A DNA stretch of 20,499 nucleotides from Proteobacteria bacterium UBA2133 (GCA_002327725.1 DCXP01000043.1:1-20499), one strand, 5' to 3'. Positions 7,128 to 15,360 are shown, counted from the stretch's first letter. Made by a program: numbers and translations. The notes: generated by a model from the letters alone, not told the origin.

Positions 7128-8145
7128 CACTTCGTTTCCCGTCTGCCACTTTCTCGAAAAGGGTCCTGACCCAGTCCAACTGCATCGACGCGGTCAGGGC
7201 TTCGTTGCATCTGCGGTCGAGGAAGTGTCTGGCATTAAGTTTTTCTGCGTACCACTGGACATGTTTACGGGCAAGGCGCACCCCCTGCGCTTCGCCGTAG
7301 AAATCGTAAAGCGCTTCGAGGTGGTTCAGCACCGTACCGCATTTATCCATCAGCGATGGATCTCCCGGATCATGCTGGCGCTCCAGCAGGTGTTTGATGC
7401 GGCCCAGCAGCCACGGCTGCCCCTGGGCGGCGCGGCCGACCATGACGGCATCTGCCCCGGTCGTGCGTAATACCTGCAGCGCGGTTTCGGGCGAATCGAT
7501 ATCGCCGTTGGCAATGACCGGGATCGAGACCGACGACTTGACCCGGGCGATCGTCCGATAATCGATCGGGCCGTGATAGCGGCACTCCCGGCTTCGGCCA
7601 TGGACGCTGAGCGCCTGGATACCGACCTCTTCAGCAATACGGGCGATGGCCGGGGCGTTTCTGGAGTTGCGGTCCCATCCGGTTCGCATCTTCAGCGTGA
7701 CCGGTACCGTCGATGCTGACACTACGGCTTCGAGGATCCGGCGAACCAGAGGCTCATCGCGCATCAGCGCCGAACCGACCAGGCGTTTGCAGACTTTCTT
7801 GGCCGGGCAGCCAAGGTTGATATCGATGATGTCAGCGCCGCTCGCGATATTATGGCGAGCCGCATCGGCCATCTGGTGCGGATCGGCGCCGAGCAGTTGA
7901 ACACTGACGGGTCCCGCTTCGCCGTCATGTGTTGTCCGCTGACGCGATTTGCGGGAGTGTCGCAGTTGCGGGGATGCGCTCACCATTTCGCTGACGGCCA
8001 GCGCAGCGCCGAAGCGCCTGGCGAGACGGCGATAGGGCTGGTCACTGACGCCGGCCATGGGCGCGGCAATCACCCTGCCCTTAAGCGCGATTTTGCCTAT
8101 CGTCAGGCCCGAAAGTGTGCCGTCGATGCGGGCGGTGCCCGGCAT
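7120..8145 (-). CDS. dusB: tRNA-dihydrouridine synthase B (DusB)
   Basis: FMN- and NADPH-dependent reductase that forms dihydrouridine in the D-loop of tRNAs. It has 341 residues. The TIM-barrel opens with VIAAPMAGVSDQPYR (25-39), and the catalytic Cys113 sits in INLGCPAKKV. Further signatures are VTLKMRTGW, LSVHGR, IPVIANGDI, GADAVMVGRAAQG (FMN phosphate) and the C-terminal helical domain with ARKHVQWYAEKL. The ATG at 8145 is 1 bp after the stop of the preceding gene (TGACATG). The N-terminus is about 15-18 residues longer than in E. coli, with no better start inside. Followed by fis with an 8-bp overlap. Confidence 0.96.
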   Translation of the reverse strand: MPGTARIDGTLSGLTIGKIALKGRVIAAPMAGVSDQPYRRLARRFGAALAVSEMVSASPQLRHSRKSRQRTTHDGEAGPVSVQLLGADPHQMADAARHNIASGADIIDINLGCPAKKVCKRLVGSALMRDEPLVRRILEAVVSASTVPVTLKMRTGWDRNSRNAPAIARIAEEVGIQALSVHGRSRECRYHGPIDYRTIARVKSSVSIPVIANGDIDSPETALQVLRTTGADAVMVGRAAQGQPWLLGRIKHLLERQHDPGDPSLMDKCGTVLNHLEALYDFYGEAQGVRLARKHVQWYAEKLNARHFLDRRCNEALTASMQLDWVRTLFEKVADGKRSDA

Positions 8146-8146
8146 G

Positions 8147-9061
8147 TCAGAACTGTACCGCCCGGGCGGTAAGCCCGCTTACGGTCTGATCCGACTTCGC
8201 CAGGATTAAGGTGACGACGGCATCGCGGCCACTCTCAAGCATCCGGGTCTCATCGGTCACCCCGAGCTCACGCGGCAGATAAGTCCGGCGACCGACCACT
8301 TCACCGGCTGCGTTGTTCAGCGTGACTTCGATTGCGGGGTAGTCCTGCAAAGTGGCGCTGTGGTTCAGCAGATGAATGCGCAGCACCAGCGCGGCGGGCC
8401 GGTGCCGGTGAAGGCCCATACTGCTCCGGGTAACACTAACCGCAGGACCCTCTGTGGGCGCCGGCAGCCGGCAGCCGGTATAGCGGCACATCAGCGTGAG
8501 CGCCGGTCGCGTCGCTTCCACGCTGGCAACGGCTTCGAGCAGAGGGAATCGAATCTGTGCAAGAAGGACAATGACCGCGAGCACGGCGCCGGCCAGCGGC
8601 AGGCCCCGGGGCATCGCTCCTGCAGCCTGCACCTGACGCTCAGCGGCCGACGCAGCGCCTGTTTGCGTTTGCGCGTCGTTGTCGCCGATAACCAGTCTGG
8701 GTTCTTTGCGCCCGTAAGGGCCGGATGCCGGGGGTATCTGCGAGAGTTCCGGATGTTCCGCTGCGAGGGTGCCTGCCCTGAAGACCGCAGCATGGCTTTG
8801 GGCGACCTTCGCCGCGCCCTGATTATGTGAAGCGGGTCCGTGCTTTGTCAGGGCAGGTTCCCGCCGGGAAGGTTCCCGGTCGGCAGGGCGCGCAGGATTG
8901 GGGATCTGGTCAACCAGGCTCCAGGCAGCATTGAAAATGCTGTCACAGCTGGGACAGCGCAACAGACCGGTATTGGTCTGCAGCGCCTCTGGAGTGACAG
9001 CCTGGACGGCATCGCAGGAACTGCAACGGGTCTGGAACACGGCGGGGGCGACAGTAGCCAT
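8147..9061 (-). CDS. Zinc-ribbon, single-membrane-span protein with DUF3426 domain
   Basis: Function unknown. It has 304 residues in three parts. An N-terminal MJ0042-type zinc ribbon has two Cys pairs, CSSC (C13, C16) and CPSC (C36, C39). A polar, Ala/Pro-rich linker spans about 50-150. One membrane helix (about 153-170, LPLAGAVLAVIVLLAQI) leads into a C-terminal DUF3426-like domain beginning near MCRYTGCRLP, with ALVLRIHLLNHSA and YPAIEVTLNN strands. The ribbon would be cytoplasmic and the DUF3426 domain periplasmic. It lies 9 bp after prmA and 1 bp before dusB, so it is co-transcribed with translation-related genes; that suggests but does not prove a link. Start chosen because the ribbon begins at residue 13. 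Confidence 0.85.
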   Translation of the reverse strand: MATVAPAVFQTRCSSCDAVQAVTPEALQTNTGLLRCPSCDSIFNAAWSLVDQIPNPARPADREPSRREPALTKHGPASHNQGAAKVAQSHAAVFRAGTLAAEHPELSQIPPASGPYGRKEPRLVIGDNDAQTQTGAASAAERQVQAAGAMPRGLPLAGAVLAVIVLLAQIRFPLLEAVASVEATRPALTLMCRYTGCRLPAPTEGPAVSVTRSSMGLHRHRPAALVLRIHLLNHSATLQDYPAIEVTLNNAAGEVVGRRTYLPRELGVTDETRMLESGRDAVVTLILAKSDQTVSGLTARAVQF

Positions 9062-9070
9062 CGGTAAAAC

Positions 9071-9967
9071 TCACCTTGCGATACGCGCTCCGCAAAGACA
9101 AGCCCATTCTTCGCGGTGCGATAAGGTGAGATTGTACTGTGCAAAAGACGCTTGTACCCGGGCCGCCTGGGCAACCAGGAGGCCGCTCAGGATCAAGATG
9201 CCATCGGGGGCAAGGTGGCGGTCCAGGGTTGGCGCAAGATCGATGACGGTGCCGGCCAGGATGTTGGCGACCACGATGTCGTATTGTTCGCGGTTGCTCA
9301 CCTCATCCGGTTTGCACACCGATAGTGCGTCAGCCACGCCGTTAAGCGCGGCGTTTTCACGGCTTGCCGAGAGTGCTTTGGGGTCAAGATCGACTCCGGT
9401 CGCGGCTGAAGCGCCCAATCGAAGCGCAGCGACCGCCAGCACGCCGGACCCGCATCCCCAGTCGAGCACCGTCCGCCCTTTGAGAATCCGGTTTTCAAGC
9501 TGCGCCAGACAAAGCTGGGTGGTCGCGTGGGTGCCCGTCCCGAAAGCAATCCCTGGCGTGATCACGACCTGAACGAGGCCCTTCTCATCCGCTAACCCGT
9601 GCCAGGGCGGGCACACCCAAAGATGATTGCTGATGCGCACCGGGGCGAAGGCGGCGCGTCCTGAGAGTTCCCAGTCCTCGTCCGCAACACGCTCAACAAC
9701 AGGCTGTGCGCCGGTCCGGCAGACCGCCATGAGGTGGGCTTTCAGGGCCGGGAGATCTACCTCCGGGGGGTAAAGCCCGGAGATGGTCTGCAAAGCCCAG
9801 CGGGGCCTGTCAGGCACGGCGCCGTCAAACTGGGGGGCGTCAGCGGCGTCAGTCCGCGTGACGGCCAGGGCGCCGAGCGCCTCCAGCGTCTCCTCGATCC
9901 GCTCAGCCGCCTCGAGGGCGACGGTGACCGAGACGCGCCACCAGTGGGTGTGCGCCGGGTCTTTCAC
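9071..9967 (-). CDS. prmA: Ribosomal protein L11 methyltransferase PrmA
   Basis: SAM-dependent enzyme that trimethylates ribosomal protein L11. I choose the GTG at 9967, giving 298 residues beginning MKDPAHTHWWRVSVTV, because the WWxVSV start matches the family and the longer open frame overlaps the end of accC. The C-terminal catalytic domain has FGTGTHATTQLCL (142-154), SAM motif I in LDWGCGSGVLA (158-168), GVDLDPKAL, and VANILAGTVIDL (233-244), which holds the active-site Asn. It follows accC by 19 bp. Confidence 0.94.
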   Translation of the reverse strand: MKDPAHTHWWRVSVTVALEAAERIEETLEALGALAVTRTDAADAPQFDGAVPDRPRWALQTISGLYPPEVDLPALKAHLMAVCRTGAQPVVERVADEDWELSGRAAFAPVRISNHLWVCPPWHGLADEKGLVQVVITPGIAFGTGTHATTQLCLAQLENRILKGRTVLDWGCGSGVLAVAALRLGASAATGVDLDPKALSASRENAALNGVADALSVCKPDEVSNREQYDIVVANILAGTVIDLAPTLDRHLAPDGILILSGLLVAQAARVQASFAQYNLTLSHREEWACLCGARIAR

Positions 9968-9986
9968 TGTGGAAAGTCGACCTGGG

Positions 9987-11327
9987 TCAACTGGACAGCT
10001 GTCTTTCGAGGTAATGGATATCCAGGGGTTGGCGGCGGAAAGCGGCGTCGTCAACGATCCGCTGCTGCAGCGGGATGTTGGTGTCGATCCCGTCCACCAC
10101 CATCTCGCGCAAGGCGCCGCTCATCCGCTGCAGCGCCTGTTCCCGGTTCTCCCCGTGGGTAATGACCTTCGCAATCAGCGAATCATAGTGGGGAGGCACC
10201 CGGTAATCGTTGAAGATATGGGAATCAACCCGCACACCCGGCCCACCCGGCTGGTGGTAGCGGGTGATCTTTCCCGGTGAGGGCATGAAAGTGGTGGCAT
10301 TTTCCGCGTTGATCCGGCATTCCACGGCATGACCCTGAAGGCGGATGTCTTTTTGGGTCACGCTTAAGGGTTCGCCGGCAGCGATCTTGATCTGTTCGCG
10401 GACAATATCAATGCCGGTAATCGCCTCGGTAATGGGGTGTTCGACCTGGAGACGGGTGTTCATCTCGATAAAAAAGAATTCACCGTGTTTGTACAGGAAT
10501 TCAAAGGTTCCGGCACCCCGGTAGCCGATCTGGCGACAGGCATTGGCGCAGCGCTCACCCATTTCGGTGCGCATGTCGTCAGTGATTCCGGGCGCCGGCG
10601 CCTCTTCCAGGACTTTCTGGTGGCGGCGCTGCATGGAGCAGTCACGGTCACCGAGAATAACTACTTCTCCCTGTGTGTCGGCGAGCACCTGAAACTCAAC
10701 GTGGCGCGGTTTTTCCAGGTACCGCTCCATGTATACCGTATCGTCGCCAAAAGCCGCCTGGGCTTCGCTGCGGGTCAATTGCCAGGCATTGAGCAGTGCG
10801 GCTTCGGTGTGCACAACCCGCATGCCTTTGCCACCCCCGCCCGCGGTAGCCTTGATGATGATGGGATAGCCGATATCCGAGGCCATGCGCATGATCTCGT
10901 CGGCATCGTCCGGCAGCGGGCCGTTGGAGCCGGGCACACAGGGCACACCAGCCTTAAGCATGGCGTCGATCGCGGAAATCTTGTCACCCATGAGGCGGAT
11001 CGTCTCAGGGGCCGGGCCAACGAAAATGAAGCCGCTTTGCTCTACGTGTTCTGCAAAGTCCGCATTTTCAGCAAGGAAACCGTAGCCGGGGTGAATCGCC
11101 GTCGCGTCCGTGACCTCTGCGGCGGCAATGACGGCAGGGATATTGAGATAGCTGCCGGCAGCCGCAGGCGGTCCAATACAGACGGATTCTGACGCCAGGC
11201 GCACATACTTGGTATCGGCATCTGCTTCGGAATGCAAAGCCACCGTGCGGATGCCCAGTTCCCCACAGGCTCTCAGGATCCGCAGCGCGACTTCGCCGCG
11301 GTTGGCAATCACGAGTTTGTCGATCAT
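9987..11327 (-). CDS. accC: Acetyl-CoA carboxylase, biotin carboxylase subunit AccC
   Basis: Carboxylates the biotin on AccB using ATP and bicarbonate; first half of the acetyl-CoA carboxylase reaction that commits carbon to fatty acids. From the ATG at 11327 it has 446 residues starting MIDKLVIANRGEVALRI. The ATP-grasp glycine loop is TAGGGGKGMRVV (161-172) with K159 before it; catalytic and metal residues fall at E288, N290, R292 (EMNTRLQVEH) and R338 (ECRIN), the same numbers as in E. coli. A longer frame from 11363 overlaps accB and lacks family similarity in its extra 12 residues. It starts 10 bp after accB. Confidence 0.98.
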   Translation of the reverse strand: MIDKLVIANRGEVALRILRACGELGIRTVALHSEADADTKYVRLASESVCIGPPAAAGSYLNIPAVIAAAEVTDATAIHPGYGFLAENADFAEHVEQSGFIFVGPAPETIRLMGDKISAIDAMLKAGVPCVPGSNGPLPDDADEIMRMASDIGYPIIIKATAGGGGKGMRVVHTEAALLNAWQLTRSEAQAAFGDDTVYMERYLEKPRHVEFQVLADTQGEVVILGDRDCSMQRRHQKVLEEAPAPGITDDMRTEMGERCANACRQIGYRGAGTFEFLYKHGEFFFIEMNTRLQVEHPITEAITGIDIVREQIKIAAGEPLSVTQKDIRLQGHAVECRINAENATTFMPSPGKITRYHQPGGPGVRVDSHIFNDYRVPPHYDSLIAKVITHGENREQALQRMSGALREMVVDGIDTNIPLQQRIVDDAAFRRQPLDIHYLERQLSS

Positions 11328-11337
11328 CGGGAGCGAG

Positions 11338-11823
11338 TCAGCCGCCGTCTTCCTCAATGACAAACAGCGTTTCTCCGTATTCCACCGGATCGCCGCTGTT
11401 TTTCAGGATCTTTTGGACAACCCCGCTGGTCTCGGCATCGACATGATTGAAGATCTTCATCGCTTCAATCATGCACAGGGTATCGCCGACACTGACCCGG
11501 CTGCCGATCTCAACATAAGGTTTCGAGTCAGGATTGGGCGAGGCGTAAAAAGTGCCGACCATCGGTGAACACACAGCGCCTGCTGTGTCGGCAGGCTCAG
11601 AGGTCAGTGTGGCTGCGACGGGAGTCTCCTGCTCCGGGATGTAGGCTGGTGTAACCTCGGCCGGTGCGTCCGGCACGGCGAGGCCCGCTGCAAGCACCGG
11701 CGCGCCGGGTGTTGCCGAACTTCGACTCAAGCGGATAGATTCCTCACCCTCGGTAATCTCGATCTCGCTCAACTGCGACTCCTCGAGCATTTCGATCAGT
11801 TTCTTGATTTTGCGAATATCCAT
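11338..11823 (-). CDS. accB: Biotin carboxyl carrier protein of acetyl-CoA carboxylase AccB
   Basis: Carries the biotin that shuttles CO2 between AccC and the AccA/AccD carboxyltransferase. It has 161 residues. An N-terminal helical segment MDIRKIKKLIEMLEES leads to an Ala/Pro-rich flexible linker (about 35-80) and the C-terminal biotinyl domain. The attachment lysine is K123 in CMIEAMKIFNHV; the position after it is Ile rather than the common Met. The SPMVGTFY strand (86-93) and the tail GDPVEYGETLFVIE are typical. Gaps to aroQ (11 bp) and accC (10 bp) indicate one operon. Confidence 0.97.
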   Translation of the reverse strand: MDIRKIKKLIEMLEESQLSEIEITEGEESIRLSRSSATPGAPVLAAGLAVPDAPAEVTPAYIPEQETPVAATLTSEPADTAGAVCSPMVGTFYASPNPDSKPYVEIGSRVSVGDTLCMIEAMKIFNHVDAETSGVVQKILKNSGDPVEYGETLFVIEEDGG

Positions 11824-11834
11824 GGTGCGTGATC

Positions 11835-12290
11835 TCAGGCAGGGGCGCCGCGAAAACCGATCTGCTCCAGCGCAACATCGACAGCAGTCTCATAGCCCCT
11901 TGGTCCGAGGCCGCAGACGACGGCCTGCGCAAGGTCGGAGAAGAACGACTGCCGCCGGAAGGGTTCCCGAGCATGCACATTGGAAAGATGGACCTCTATG
12001 AACGGAAGTCCGACCGCAGCGAGGGCGTCCCGCAATGCGACACTGGTATGGGTGAAGGCCGCCGGGTTGATGACGATGAACCGGGTGCCGTCGGTGCCAG
12101 AAAGTTGCACACGGCTGATAAGTTCGCTCTCGCTGTTTGACTGGAGCGTCTCAAGCCGGGCGCCGACGGCAGTGCACCGGCTCAGCGCCGAGTGGTTGAT
12201 TTCTTCGAGGGTACAGGCGCCGTAGATACCCGGTTCCCGGGTACCGAGCAGGTTCAGGTTGGGGCCGTGCAGCAGCAGAATATCGGGCAT
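11835..12290 (-). CDS. aroQ: Type II 3-dehydroquinate dehydratase AroQ
   Basis: Third step of the shikimate pathway, dehydrating 3-dehydroquinate. It has 151 residues, the normal size for the dodecameric type II enzyme. LLHGPNLNLLGTREPGIYG carries the flexible-loop Arg18 and catalytic Tyr23; QSNSESELI, INPAAFTHTSVA (N75 and H81) and EVHLSNVHARE (H101) complete the active site. It heads the aroQ-accB-accC-prmA block, an arrangement common in gammaproteobacteria. The 140-bp gap upstream is the largest in this strand's gene run and is the likely promoter region, though I find no strong -35/-10 pair. Confidence 0.97.
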   Translation of the reverse strand: MPDILLLHGPNLNLLGTREPGIYGACTLEEINHSALSRCTAVGARLETLQSNSESELISRVQLSGTDGTRFIVINPAAFTHTSVALRDALAAVGLPFIEVHLSNVHAREPFRRQSFFSDLAQAVVCGLGPRGYETAVDVALEQIGFRGAPA

Positions 12291-12360
12291 GGGACATGTT
12301 CCAGATTTCGCAGATATTCTCGCAGTTTAACGATTTTATGTCCAGATTAAGACATTTATA

Positions 12361-12409
12361 CCGGTTTTCGGTGAAGTTATCCGGTTTTCCTGGAAAGACC
12401 GCGGTTTAT
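12361..12409. repeat. Short direct repeats at 20-bp spacing upstream of aroQ
   Basis: CCGGTTTTC occurs at 12361-12369 and again exactly 20 bp later at 12381-12389; a degenerate third copy (GCGGTTTAT) lies at 12401-12409. The lead-in is also similar (TTATA and TTAT before the first two). The spacing is close to two turns of DNA, which would put the sites on the same face. They lie 70-120 bp upstream of the aroQ start in the gap after the TlpA-like gene, a place where operators are expected. Function is inference; chance is not excluded. Confidence 0.4.
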
Positions 12410-12430
12410 CCCTACCCCGTTACGTCCTGG

Positions 12431-12955
12431 TTACAGAAGATCAGCAAGCCAGCGGTCGAGGTCCTGGCTCCGAACCTCGCCGGTCTTTGTGTAGCGCAGC
12501 CGCCCTTGCCGATCGAAAACCAGTGTGAAAGGCAGTTGTCCCGGGTTCCCATAGCGTTGCATCAGGGCGAGCGCCTCGGTTTTGCCGACCAGCGAGGTGT
12601 AGTCAAGGCCGACCTCATCCTCAAAACGGCGGACCGGATCCAGCTCGTCAACCGCAATTCCCACCACCGCGAGAGACCCCCGGTTGAGGGACTGAGCCGC
12701 CATCAGCAGCGGAATCTCTTTTCGGCAGGGCTCGCACCAGGTGGCCCAGAAATTGATCAGGACAGTACGCCCGGCAAGCTGCTCTGACGAAAAGGTACCA
12801 CCGCTGCTTGTGGGAAGGGAAAAAGGCGCCAGCGTCTTTAATGTTTGCGGCACGGGGTCAGTCTTGGAGACAAAGAGCCCCGCCGCAAAGAAGCCGATGA
12901 CCGCTGCGACAACGCCGCCGATGATCCAGGCCGGCAGCATCCGTGGCGGCGCCAT
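12431..12955 (-). CDS. TlpA-family membrane-anchored periplasmic thioredoxin
   Basis: A thiol-disulfide oxidoreductase of the TlpA/ResA/CcmG type with 174 residues. An uncleaved N-terminal membrane anchor spans about 8-29 (AWIIGGVVAAVIGFFAAGLFV). The thioredoxin fold follows with NFWATWCEPC, active Cys74 and Cys77, the conserved Glu/Asp-type insertion with AVDELDPVRRF, and cis-Pro142 in LPFT. It lies 5 bp after dsbD, with no Shine-Dalgarno sequence of its own, so translation is probably coupled. The natural inference is that DsbD reduces it. It could act in cytochrome c maturation or general periplasmic reduction; there is no cytochrome c gene nearby to decide, so I give no symbol. Confidence 0.88.
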   Translation of the reverse strand: MAPPRMLPAWIIGGVVAAVIGFFAAGLFVSKTDPVPQTLKTLAPFSLPTSSGGTFSSEQLAGRTVLINFWATWCEPCRKEIPLLMAAQSLNRGSLAVVGIAVDELDPVRRFEDEVGLDYTSLVGKTEALALMQRYGNPGQLPFTLVFDRQGRLRYTKTGEVRSQDLDRWLADLL

Positions 12956-12960
12956 GAGGA

Positions 12961-15240
12961 TTATTCCAGGGAGTTCAGAAGTTCGACCAGGGCATCAGCA
13001 CCGATAAAGCCGTAGCGCCGCTGTGCCCGGTACTCCCGGCCCTTGGCATTGAAAAACAGCATGGCAGGAGGACCGAAGACGCCATAGCGCTTTTTGATGG
13101 CAGTACCTCCGGGGCCATCCGGATCCGTGACATCCACCTGCAGCAGACGGTAGCCCTCGAGCGCTGCCGTTACCGCAGGGTCCTGAAAGGTTGTGTTCTC
13201 CATCCGTACGCAGTCGCTGCACCAGTCTGCATAAAAGTCGAGTACCACCTTCTCCCCGGAAGCGGTTGCCTGCCCAAGTGCCTGGTCCAGCGCCAATAGC
13301 GAATCAACCCGTTCAAAGTGCGCGACCTCTGCTTCGCTCGTCTCGCCGGTGGCGCCGATGAAACCGCTCAGCGAAACCGGTGCCATGATGCTGCGGCTGC
13401 CGCTGAAACCGCCGATCATCGCAAGGACCCCCCAGACCAGCAGGACGGTACCCAGCCCCTTGAAAAACACGGTCCAGCCCGAAGCGCCGGAGGCAAGACT
13501 TCGACCCGCGCTAAGAAAAACACCGGTGATGATGAAAAGGGCCGCCCACAGCAAAAGCACTGGCACGGCCGGTATGGCCCCCAGCAGGTAGATCGCGGCC
13601 CCCAGCAGCATGACGCCGAAAGCCTGTTTGACCCGCTCCATCCAGGGCCCGCTGCGGGGAATCAGCCAGGTCGCCCCCGCCCCCGCGACGATCAGAATCA
13701 CGCCCATTCCGAGCGCCATCGCCGACATCAGCGCCGCGCCGATCCACAGGTCCGCGTTGAGGATCGCGATACTGAGAACGGATATCAGCAGGGGCGATAC
13801 ACAGGCGCCCACAATCAGCGCGGACGCAGCGCCGAGGATGAAGACTATCCCCGCCGAACCCCCGAGGCCCCGGCTTCGCCTTGTCAGCCGCGATTGCAAT
13901 GCCGAGGGCATCTGAATCTCGTAAAACCCGAACATCGACAGCGCCATCAGTCCGAGGACCAGGGCAATCGCACCAATCGCCCAGATATTCTGGAAGTAGG
14001 CCTGCAGCTGCTCTCCGGTTGCCCCGGCGACGGCGCCGATCACCGCGTAGGTAGCGACCGTCCCCAGCACATAGACGACCGAGAGTCCCATAGCCCGGCC
14101 CCGGCCGGTACCCGACTGGCCGACAATCGTCCCCAGCAGGATGGGGATGAGCGGCAGAACGCAGGGGGTGAAACTGAGCAGCAGCCCGGTGCCGAATGCG
14201 GCACCGAGGTAACCGAGGAGCGCACCCGTTGAGATGGTTTGGCCCGCTTCAGCCACGGCCGTTTGCAAAGCGGTGTCGGCAACCGCGGCTTCGCTTGCGG
14301 CCGCTTCACTGATCAACCGGGGTAACGCAATGGCCACGGTCTTGTTGACCGGCGGATAACAGATACCCTGCTCGGCGCAGCCCTGGAAACTTGCGATCAG
14401 GGTGACCTCATCGGCAGACGGTTCAGGGATGATCGGCAGCTGCGCGGCAAAGTCGGTCGGGTAGATGTCGACCTCGCCAAAATAAGGATCCTGCTCGCGT
14501 TTCCCCTCGGGGAGGGCATGCTCGGAAAGGACAGCTCCTGAAACCGCGACGAAGTTCACTTTGTCCCGGTACAGGTAGTAACCGGGGGCGACGGTAAACT
14601 GCGCCCGCAGCATGTCACGCCCGTCGGCGCTGATCCTGAGGTCGAAGGCTTCGTCAACATCCAGAAATTCGGGCCCGCTGGCCGTCACCCCGAGGAGCTG
14701 CTGCAGGTCGGCGACACTGTTGACGGTGCTGCTCGCGGGCGGGCGGGTCTCGGCAAGCGCCAGAGTGACCGTGTGGGTAATGGGCGGGTAGCACACGCCG
14801 ACGGGTTCGTTGCAGCCCTGACCCCGGGCGCTCAGCAGCAGTGCTCCCGAATCCGAAGCGCTGCGCTCAAGCGCGAGCGTGATACGCGCAGAATGCTCAA
14901 GGATCTGTATATCACCGAAAAACTCGTCGTGCTTCGGTTTAGCGGGCGGGTAATTCACTTGCGCTATCGCCGCGCCGGCGGGATCGGCGTCGAAGCGAAA
15001 CTTGTCGAGATACATGTAGTACCCCGGCGCGATGTCCCAGGTGACTGCGACCTCCTCGGGCGAGACCACCTCGGTCGAGAAGGCAAATGCACGCTCGGGC
15101 TCCAACAGGTCGTCACTGTCCTGGGCACCCAGTGGCAGCGTTGTGACCGAGAGCAGCAGGGCAGACAGCGCTTTAGCCCATGCTGGCGCCGATCGAAGGC
15201 GAAGTGCGTTAGCGTACGGTAGACAGGGTATGCGCTTCAT
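12961..15240 (-). CDS. dsbD: Thiol:disulfide interchange protein DsbD with two N-terminal domains
   Basis: Moves electrons from cytoplasmic thioredoxin across the inner membrane to periplasmic reductases. It has 759 residues against 565 in E. coli. A signal peptide covers about 1-39 (ending PLGA-Q). Two nDsbD-like immunoglobulin-fold domains follow: about 50-163 with Cys143/Cys150 in GCNEPVGVCYPP, and about 190-307 with Cys288/Cys294 in GCAEQGICYPP. The eight-helix membrane domain (about 338-620) keeps its redox pair, Cys360 in FTPCVLP and Cys480 in GACVSP. The C-terminal thioredoxin domain has YADWCSDC (Cys674, Cys677) and cis-Pro in FGPPAML. The extra length is the duplicated N-terminal domain. 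Its start has no good Shine-Dalgarno sequence, but the signal peptide supports it. Confidence 0.95.
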   Translation of the reverse strand: MKRIPCLPYANALRLRSAPAWAKALSALLLSVTTLPLGAQDSDDLLEPERAFAFSTEVVSPEEVAVTWDIAPGYYMYLDKFRFDADPAGAAIAQVNYPPAKPKHDEFFGDIQILEHSARITLALERSASDSGALLLSARGQGCNEPVGVCYPPITHTVTLALAETRPPASSTVNSVADLQQLLGVTASGPEFLDVDEAFDLRISADGRDMLRAQFTVAPGYYLYRDKVNFVAVSGAVLSEHALPEGKREQDPYFGEVDIYPTDFAAQLPIIPEPSADEVTLIASFQGCAEQGICYPPVNKTVAIALPRLISEAAASEAAVADTALQTAVAEAGQTISTGALLGYLGAAFGTGLLLSFTPCVLPLIPILLGTIVGQSGTGRGRAMGLSVVYVLGTVATYAVIGAVAGATGEQLQAYFQNIWAIGAIALVLGLMALSMFGFYEIQMPSALQSRLTRRSRGLGGSAGIVFILGAASALIVGACVSPLLISVLSIAILNADLWIGAALMSAMALGMGVILIVAGAGATWLIPRSGPWMERVKQAFGVMLLGAAIYLLGAIPAVPVLLLWAALFIITGVFLSAGRSLASGASGWTVFFKGLGTVLLVWGVLAMIGGFSGSRSIMAPVSLSGFIGATGETSEAEVAHFERVDSLLALDQALGQATASGEKVVLDFYADWCSDCVRMENTTFQDPAVTAALEGYRLLQVDVTDPDGPGGTAIKKRYGVFGPPAMLFFNAKGREYRAQRRYGFIGADALVELLNSLE

Positions 15241-15300
15241 GAGGAGTCTGTCGGGAAGAATAACGGCTCAGGGGTCTAATACGGCCTACCGCCAGCGCAC

Positions 15301-15360
15301 GATTTTCGCACGTTCAAGCGGGGCAAAGGCCGAAAACCCATCGGCGGAGGTTTTCGCACG
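15301..15360. repeat. Three related 8-bp sites in the dsbD/fxsA divergent region
   Basis: CGAAAACC (15331-15338) and GGTTTTCG (15349-15356) form a perfect inverted repeat with a 10-bp centre. A related copy, GATTTTCG, lies at 15301-15308, and the wider TTTTCGCACG is repeated exactly at 15303-15312 and 15351-15360. The region lies between the divergent starts of dsbD (15240) and fxsA (15420). This could be an operator or just an mRNA hairpin; no T-run follows on either strand, so a terminator is unlikely. Confidence 0.4.

Noticed and set aside
13318..14232. Open frame of 304 codons on the plus strand inside dsbD
   Set aside because: Arg/Gln/Pro-rich low-complexity translation, typical of a shadow frame opposite a GC-rich membrane protein gene.
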